DNA of 64,000 nucleotides from Paraescarpia echinospica (lineage: Eukaryota > Annelida > Polychaeta > Sabellida > Siboglinidae), in NCBI GenBank assembly GCA_020002185.1, contig CM034538.1, forward strand, positions 68,398,183 through 68,462,182, given 5' to 3'. Below, in pieces: positions 57,811 to 64,000 of this stretch. The position numbers and the translations under genes were made by a program. Every line of letters begins with the position of its first letter. Position 1 is the stretch's first letter. The notes beneath the pieces were generated by a model. It was not told the origin of the DNA and searched no databases. It saw only the letters and a list, made by a program, of their open reading frames with translations.

Positions 57811-59547
57811 TTATAGCCAGCCAGTACTAAACAAAGGATTATTCTCTAAAGTGGTATAATTTTGGATTACCTTGTTCATAAGAAGAGTAGCGTTTTTCAT
57901 TTCTGATGCACTGAGTTGATAGACTCGCCCGGTTGACGTAAGTGGTTCGACAGTGGTCAAGATCTGATCTTGACCAACGATCAACTCATCAAGGCATCTT
58001 GGGAAGGTGAAGGAAGGCGAAGGTCCGGCTGGATGAAGAAAGCTGACTTGTGCTTCATTGGTTTCAGGCATCACCTTCAACACGTAGGCTAGCCACCAGT
58101 TGTCATCATACATGCACGTAATGTATGATCCGTCAATGTCAGCCACTCGTAACAGTTCTCGTTCATTCGTAATCTTCACGATCTCCTGTTCTGTGTCTGC
58201 TGAGAACTCGCGCACTTCCATCAAAGAACGTGATCCTTGAACGGGAACGAAGGAGTGCAGTCGCTGTGTTCCTGTTACTACAACAGCATCAGCAAATCTG
58301 TTCCGTAACTTAACTTCTTCATCTGTGATTTCATCTGTGTCAACAAACATGACTTTGATGGACGGCAAGTTGCCAGAGGCCCACACAAACAAGTCCATTG
58401 GTGTCTGGATCTGGTCATCATATGGCTTCTGAAGGCTGGCTCTAGCAGCCAGTCGTTTCACAGTGCCACCGACACCATCACATGGGCCCTTGCCATAAGA
58501 CGTGGCGAAGAAGTGCCACTCTGCAGTAACACCATTAAAGTCTTCTGCATGGAAAATGGTGTTGGAGAAGTTCTTTCTATTCTTGTACTGCGATGCAGCT
58601 CCATCCGAGAAATAGATGACATGGTGAAGAGGCATGTTGTCACGCAGAAATGCTATCAGGTGACGTTGGTAGCAATGCACAGCCACTGTATCATGTGTCA
58701 TTGAGTTGGAGATGGCCACAAAGGTTTTGTGCTTGACTACTCCTTCTCGATAGTAGGCAACAAACGGATGTATGGTTGCTTGGTCATTTGTCCAGTGGTA
58801 GCCCTGTGCAGCATCTTGCACAACAAATGAGTAATTCTCTGCAAAATCACCAGTGACTATCACCTCTCCTTCAACCAACTGACTTTTCTTGTCTTTCAAG
58901 AAAGCTGACTGCTGTTTCGCGATAAAATCGTGACGTTTTAAGACCTCAAGACTGTCCATCAAACAATCCACAAACACGTCCGTTTGTTTTACAACCGTCT
59001 CCAGTCTTGTTCGATCAACCGAGACCCATGCTTTATATGTAATTTCATCGATGGCTAGTTCATCAAGTGCGGCATGTAGACTCTCTTTCAAATGATCCTG
59101 TGTGTGACAGTAGTCACACTTCCCAAGGAAACATGCCGGTAACGGTGGATTGCATGTCATAGCTGCTATGAGATGGTCATACTTGATATCCGCATGATAG
59201 TCTCCCACGATTTTGCAGAACTCTGATGCATTGCTCAGTTTTGCACCGTGCAGCATGAGCTTCACGTTCTGGTGGATGGTGCATACGCAGACGCTGTGCG
59301 TGCCACTGGCACCTGGCAACACAACATTCTTTGGGCGTAGTTCGGCGAATTTCGAAAACCCTATTGTTAGTGTCGGGTGTTCAGCCTTGAAACAACTGTA
59401 TGCTTCCTTCAGATTGCACAGAATCAGACGCTTCTGGACGTTACAACGCTGACCTTGAATTCTCATACTGACACAGTCTTTTTTTCCAGGCATCAGCCGA
59501 CTTACAACATCACTTTCGTAAAAGTTTCTTACTACAGTTGCTGTATC
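57811..59547 (-). CDS. Transposase-like protein, C-terminal catalytic part
   Basis: 560 codons from the ATG at 59493, with in-frame homologous sequence starting earlier (SEDTATVVRNFYESDVVSRL, about 59493-59555). Key blocks are CNPPLPACFLGKCDYC (putative metal site), VTGDFAENYSFVVQDAAQGY, HVIYFSDGAASQYKNRKNF and SYGKGPCDGVGGTVKRLAAR. The three Asp residues in GDFAENY, FSDGAAS and CDGVGG suggest a DDE/DDD-type catalytic core (inference). I recognise the protein as common in aquatic invertebrate genomes, usually uncharacterised. A C-terminal WWLAYVLKV-like segment may be Tudor/SH3-like. Confidence 0.75.
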   Translation of the reverse strand, partial: DTATVVRNFYESDVVSRLMPGKKDCVSMRIQGQRCNVQKRLILCNLKEAYSCFKAEHPTLTIGFSKFAELRPKNVVLPGASGTHSVCVCTIHQNVKLMLHGAKLSNASEFCKIVGDYHADIKYDHLIAAMTCNPPLPACFLGKCDYCHTQDHLKESLHAALDELAIDEITYKAWVSVDRTRLETVVKQTDVFVDCLMDSLEVLKRHDFIAKQQSAFLKDKKSQLVEGEVIVTGDFAENYSFVVQDAAQGYHWTNDQATIHPFVAYYREGVVKHKTFVAISNSMTHDTVAVHCYQRHLIAFLRDNMPLHHVIYFSDGAASQYKNRKNFSNTIFHAEDFNGVTAEWHFFATSYGKGPCDGVGGTVKRLAARASLQKPYDDQIQTPMDLFVWASGNLPSIKVMFVDTDEITDEEVKLRNRFADAVVVTGTQRLHSFVPVQGSRSLMEVREFSADTEQEIVKITNERELLRVADIDGSYITCMYDDNWWLAYVLKVMPETNEAQVSFLHPAGPSPSFTFPRCLDELIVGQDQILTTVEPLTSTGRVYQLSASEMKNATLLMNKVIQNYTTLENNPLFSTGWL

Positions 59548-59548
59548 T

Positions 59549-60364
59549 TCAGAGAGTCTTCCCTGGCTTTGGGTTAGGAGACGACATAATTCCTTCGGTA
59601 CTGGTCAGTCGCTTTGCTACCCGTGCCATGTGGTAGCTTGTACCAAACTCGGACATCAAGCGCCGAATGCTCCAGGTAGACGGTGCAACAGTGAGAATGG
59701 AGATTTGTTCACTGCGAGAGCTGCTGCCTGAGAACTTGATTTTTAAACGTCTGAGAATATCATTGTGGTCATCTGATGCTGCATTGTCATCTTCATCATC
59801 ATCTTCAATTCTCAACCTCTTCCGGATGGTTTCCCCTACACGCTTCAACTTATCTTTCGCATATCGTTTAGTGGACAGCTTCTTCTGTAAGATTGGTGAT
59901 TCACCAAGCACGGTCAGTGAACTGTTCAATTGATTGACTGCGGTTGAACGGCCAACTTCATACACGTCATCAGTGCTATCACCTTCAGCATCTTCATCTG
60001 GGCATGCAGGGACCGTCTTTGGGCGCCAACTTGGTAGTTGCTTCCGGCATCGTGTGCACAATTTTTTGCCAGGTATGAACACAATATTGGAATATTGGGC
60101 AGCCAAAGATTTGGTAATTTGTCGCAATCCGCTGACTTTTCGAGAAGGCTTTCCTGTATGGCATAGCCACGGATCACAGCACACTTTCTGGTTGGAAGCA
60201 TAACTAGTAATGTACTTTTTCAAGTGAATGTCACACAGTACCGTAACATTATCTAATCCAATTCGCAGAGTAGCTAAAGATTGTTGCTCCTGTGTCAGTT
60301 GATGTGTTCTCAAAACAGGATCACACAGTTTTCCTTTGTCAATTCCAACACAGCACAACGCCAT
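59549..60364 (-). CDS. Transposase-like protein, N-terminal Cys-rich part
   Basis: From ATG 60364 (ACCATGG context; an in-frame ATG also exists at 60391). Cys pairs include CCVGIDKGKLC, CDIHLKKY, CCDPWLC and CTRCRKQ, probably zinc-binding and perhaps DNA-binding. Then come an acidic/basic segment (KRLRIEDDDEDDNAASDD) and TWSIRRLMSEFGTSYHMARV. It ends PKPGKTL, with the next frame continuing LSEDTATVV. The gene is split by one small indel in a CTCTCT run at about 59550, a recent break. Confidence 0.72.
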   Translation of the reverse strand: MALCCVGIDKGKLCDPVLRTHQLTQEQQSLATLRIGLDNVTVLCDIHLKKYITSYASNQKVCCDPWLCHTGKPSRKVSGLRQITKSLAAQYSNIVFIPGKKLCTRCRKQLPSWRPKTVPACPDEDAEGDSTDDVYEVGRSTAVNQLNSSLTVLGESPILQKKLSTKRYAKDKLKRVGETIRKRLRIEDDDEDDNAASDDHNDILRRLKIKFSGSSSRSEQISILTVAPSTWSIRRLMSEFGTSYHMARVAKRLTSTEGIMSSPNPKPGKTL

Positions 60365-61179
60365 GGTTAGTGAAGAACTGATGTATGTCATCAGTGGTAA
60401 ATGGTGGATCTCAGCTTAAAACAGTAAACGTTGTATCTACTGTACATTGTATCTGTTATGTAACAAAATGTGAAGCTGCAACTTGATAACCACTGTTACA
60501 TATTTTATAGGTCAGAATATAAAATGTATTATGTATAATATAATTATATATACCTGGTACATGTATAATTACTATTTAGTATAAGTAAATTAATAGACTG
60601 GATAATTGCAAAATGATAGCATAGAAAAAATATTAACATAATTATACAAATTAAAAAAAAATTAATATGTGTGCTATTTTGATAATATCTTAAAAACCCT
60701 AAGAGTGCCCACTCTGATTTTCTCAGGGTATTTGAGCTACATATTGTTCTATATAATGAATCTATTTTTGGTCCAATCGGTTTGGAGGTTTTTTCACGGG
60801 GGGGTCACAGGTCACCAAATTTTTTTTATATGATTCCGTGTCCACTAGATGCAGTTAAATGAGACCTTTCCAGAAATGTAACATTTATTAGTCTAGCACT
60901 ATTATTACTGAAGTTATGGGTCGAAGAATGATACAAAACGACGATCAAATTCCGTTTTTTTAACAAATTGTAATTTTCTTTAGGGCCTGTAACTCGAAAA
61001 CTATACAACCCAATTTTCTAAAATTTGCATGGTTGTTTACATAATATGTGCCAATTAGTATATGAAATTTAAGCTAATTCGGAGGTGGGTCGGCCAAAAA
61101 AGTGTCAAAACTGATTGATTTGACATGGAATCACCCATTAGCTACATTATAAAATACAGTGCACTCTGGATAAGTGGAG

Positions 61180-61185
61180 TTTATT
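61180..61185 (-). promoter_or_regulatory. AATAAA polyadenylation signal for the GPCR-like gene
   Basis: - strand AATAAA about 230 bases past the stop at 61416 and just outside the transposon end. Position-based only. Confidence 0.35.
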
Positions 61186-61415
61186 ATGTTTTAGCACCGT
61201 ATAGGCCCGGGCCCGAGGAAACAGATCGAGTTATGTGGAGTTCACTGTAATATGCGAGACCGCACACGCATTCACTGTCATCATTATGAGTTGTTAAGTA
61301 TGTGGCAATGGATGGCTGGAGCCAGCACAGTTCGATACCCATTGACCGATTTATCGGTGTACGGGCGTTTGTGATTACTTACGTCGAATTTACTCAGGTT
61401 GAAGTATTGCACACG

Positions 61416-62333
61416 TTATTTGTGAAAGAGATTCATTAATGCAGTTCTGATGGAGCGGTGTAAAACGATGTATAGCAGACTGTTGATGGAGGAATTGTTG
61501 AAGAACAACCACATGACGGCAGTCTCGGCTGCCGACGGCCGTGGGCTCTCGCTTAGAGAAACCGTGATTTCAACGATTGCCTCCACTATTATAATTGAAA
61601 CAAAAACTGAGCAGATGATGACGATATTTCTCGATGATCTCACGCTTCTAAATAACGACGAGGAGAGAGTGGGTTGCTGTTGAACATTCGCGTTAGTGCT
61701 AGCGCCAAACTGGAAACTTTCCGCGGATATTTGATTCTTCGTGCGGACAACGGCGATGAACATGCGCAGGTTGGCGTAGATCATGACGGCTATCGGCAAA
61801 AAGCCACCTAGAAATTGCGACACAAATATGTAGGCCAATGTGTTTCCGCTGCTTGCTTTCTCCATTCGAACGAAACACATGTCTTCGCTCCACGCTACCT
61901 CGAGGACGAAGTAGATCGGCGCAGTTAAAATGAGACTTGTTAACCAGTTACAGACGATCACGTAATAGCAGCGTCTTTCCGTTACCAGCGCCACAGAGCG
62001 CAGCGGGTAGATGATGGCCAACATCTTGCACAGACTGACGCTACACATGTTGTATAGTGATGCCAAAATCAACCAAGCAGAGATAGTCCCAAAGACGGAC
62101 GTGAATTCGTCTGCGCGGATTTCAGGATGTGAACACAGGACGGCGCTGGTGGTCATGATGCAGACGCCGAAAGCGAGGTCTGAGGCGGCGAGGGAGAACA
62201 TAAAGAGCGACGTCCGGTCCTCACGTAACTTGGGCGTTCTCGCAATCACGATCAGGACGAGACTGTTGAGGACAATATTAGCGACAGCACTCAAACTGAC
62301 GGCTGCAACTTGAACTGAATGTCTGGCCGTCAT
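61416..62333 (-). CDS. Class A (rhodopsin-like) G protein-coupled receptor, atypical
   Basis: 305 codons from ATG 62333, single exon in view, seven hydrophobic segments. Canonical positions present: N23 (TM1), SLAASDL with D52 (TM2), W130 (TM4), P180 and Y186 (TM5), N284 (TM7). Unusual: the DRY box is CKM (102-104), the TM3 cysteine position is Thr (about 78), TM6 lacks CWxP, and NPxxY is NSLLY (284-288). The N-terminus is very short. TTTTTTATTTGACCAG just before the ATG looks like a splice acceptor, so an upstream exon is possible. Ligand unknown. Confidence 0.8.
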   Translation of the reverse strand: MTARHSVQVAAVSLSAVANIVLNSLVLIVIARTPKLREDRTSLFMFSLAASDLAFGVCIMTTSAVLCSHPEIRADEFTSVFGTISAWLILASLYNMCSVSLCKMLAIIYPLRSVALVTERRCYYVIVCNWLTSLILTAPIYFVLEVAWSEDMCFVRMEKASSGNTLAYIFVSQFLGGFLPIAVMIYANLRMFIAVVRTKNQISAESFQFGASTNANVQQQPTLSSSLFRSVRSSRNIVIICSVFVSIIIVEAIVEITVSLSESPRPSAAETAVMWLFFNNSSINSLLYIVLHRSIRTALMNLFHK

Positions 62334-63298
62334 TCTCCTGGTCAAATAAAAAAAAACAGCTGTGGCTAAGACATAAATAATTATTTATTTATTTTCTTGC
62401 AATCGTGGCATTGAATAAAATACAAGAAACACGATAAAACGTTATTTGTTAAAACTGGTACATTTTCTTAGAAAATTTAAAAAGATGTATATACATACAT
62501 GAATTATATATATATACAAACATTATATATATACATATGTACGCACACCCAAATGCATTCGTATATACATAGATATACACATAATATATAATTATTATAT
62601 ATTTCGGAAAGTCACTGAGCGCAGATCGATTGATTAAAGAGGCAACAGATAATAAAACAGTTCTTGGTCCTGTTTGTTTTTACTTCGGGTGAAGGGTAGC
62701 GTGTACAACACCTTGTGTTGTGTCACAACCCTTGCTGCTGGAAAGAGTTTAATTGTGCAGTTTGTGATATATATACATGTGTATATGTATGTATATATAT
62801 AACATACTATACACTCAAAAAGGCACGGTTAATGTTCAATTGAAAGATACCATCAACATCCCTGTTTTTTTATGTGTGAAGGTACATAAATTATCGTTTA
62901 TATTTTCTATCAAGGATATTCAGATGAAACCATTAACAAATGAAATGGGGAGTGGTAGAAGAGGTACACACCTCATGCTATGAAGTAATTCTTTTTTGAT
63001 CTCCGGTTTTGGTGCGAGAACCTAGATTACATTCTATAAAGTGATTGCCCGCATGCCCCGGTTTATCTTAGTCTAAATTCAATCGCATTAGGCTTCTATA
63101 CAAATATTTAGAAGTGCGAACACACAATTTTGTATATCATTCACATTATGGTTTTGCTTTAATGTGTTAAATCGTTAAAACGATGAATTATACTTTACTC
63201 TCATAAGGTATACGTTGTACACAACAAAGCGCATCTATTTAACTAGTTGTTAAGGTGTTGATGCATATTGCATAAGCAGGTTAGCACTTTCAACAAGA
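62334..63298. other. Upstream of the GPCR-like gene, nothing recognised
   Basis: AT-rich with TA/ATAC simple runs (62490-62600 and 62767-62805). A 5' exon of the GPCR could lie here. Confidence 0.5.
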
Positions 63299-63300
63299 CA

Positions 63301-63353
<53 letters not shown>

Positions 63354-63390
63354 TTTCCCTCCCTCCCTCCAACCCTCCCTCCCTTCCTAC
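63299..63390. repeat. (CT)n microsatellite with CCCT run
   Basis: About 50 bases of pure CT followed by CCCTCCCT-type sequence. Confidence 0.97.
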
Positions 63391-63918
63391 CGCCCAAGGT
63401 ACGGTTAGCTAATCAATACGTTTTTAGCATTCAGGACACAGTTACTCAACAACATACCGTCATTCATTACAAAGAGCGAATGGAAATGCAACAGTTATCT
63501 AAACAATTGAGTAGTAGGGGCCTAAGCAACAAATACAATTTGAAACAGTATCCTCTATCATCCTTGCAAGCCAGGTCGGTGACCCCTGGCAGATATCCTA
63601 CGCAATGTATGGAGGTCAGCTGATTCAAACTTGTAATTAGCTTAGCCGCAGCTGTACAACCCGTGAGAACAGCGCCCGTCCCACCCGCACCTCAGTTCTA
63701 AGACGAAGCCAGTGACTTCATGGAATCACAACATTCTCACAAGGGGCTGAGTGGTATTGGGTATAATAACTACATCTACTTCCCCAACATTACACATAAC
63801 ATTAGCAAACTCATGTGGCTGAAATGAAGATCACCGGAATTTGCCGGCCAGCGATATTATTGGCTTACTATGATGGCCGAGAAGGGCCATCGCGTTTTTG
63901 TGTGGCAACCTGCAGCGC
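63391..63918. other. Unassigned DNA
   Basis: No coding signal recognised. Confidence 0.5.
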
Positions 63919-64000
63919 CATGGAGCGATGACGCGATGCGCGATGCGATGGGCGATGCGATGGACGATGCGCGATGCGATGGACGATGCGCGATGCGATG
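63919..64000. repeat. GCGATGCGATG(G) tandem repeat, cut by window end
   Basis: Repeated GCGATGCGATGGACGATGC units, about 20 bp each, continuing to the last base. Confidence 0.9.

Larger units (their letters stand above)
56519..61136 (-). mobile_element. Complete-looking DNA transposon with long TIRs (Sola-like?)
   Basis: 4618 bp. The ends match inverted over about 470 bp (56519-56995 against 60665-61136). The outermost bases are GGG(C/T)(A/G)ATTCCATGTCA. ATTA flanks both sides (56515-56518 and 61137-61140), a 4-bp target duplication. Inside is a - strand transposase-like gene. Sola elements make 4-bp duplications, but my assignment to Sola is a guess. Confidence 0.85.

Overview
The window is animal nuclear DNA. 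Genes are split by GT-AG introns, much of the sequence is intron, transposon or minisatellite, and there is no bacterial-type gene packing. The best inference is an invertebrate deuterostome, possibly a cephalochordate (amphioxus). The reasons are CR1-type LINEs whose ORF1 carries an esterase domain, several DNA-transposon families, and minisatellites whose repeat unit contains a splice site, which I recall being described from amphioxus introns. The species is not proven by the sequence.

Layout. 1-8990: a CR1-like LINE on the + strand (LINE A), split by a 5.4-kb insert holding a second LINE on the - strand (LINE B) and about 50 copies of a 36-bp repeat. 9983-16011 (- strand): a six-exon gene that I reassembled, encoding a peripherin-2/ROM1-like tetraspanin of about 884 residues. 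Its normal four-pass body is followed by a cytoplasmic tail of roughly 620 residues, rich in proline, arginine and tandem repeats. 17863-54554 (+ strand): the YLPM1 orthologue in 20 exons that join in frame to 1720 codons plus a stop. The evidence is the Q-rich N-terminus, the P-loop GPPGSGKT, the kinase-like C-terminal domain and the conserved last exon. The two genes are head to head, about 1.85 kb apart. 56519-61136: a complete-looking 4.6-kb DNA transposon with inverted repeats of about 470 bp and a 4-bp target duplication, coding for a zinc-binding plus DDE/D-like protein with one frameshift. 61416-62333 (- strand): a class A GPCR-like gene with several canonical motifs missing. The end of the window is simple repeats and unassigned DNA.

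The YLPM1 introns are the most interesting part. Several minisatellites have expanded from the 3' splice site itself: the repeat unit contains the intron end, the AG and the first bases of the next exon (before exons 10, 14, 15 and 20). In the last intron about 49 units each carry CAG|GTGAGG, which fits both an acceptor and a donor. Other introns hold TIR elements, two of them hAT-like and inserted at the same point of a 56-bp repeat, and LINE fragments.

All exon structures were built by hand from reading-frame phase, splice consensus and family resemblance. No alignment, RNA data or database search was available.
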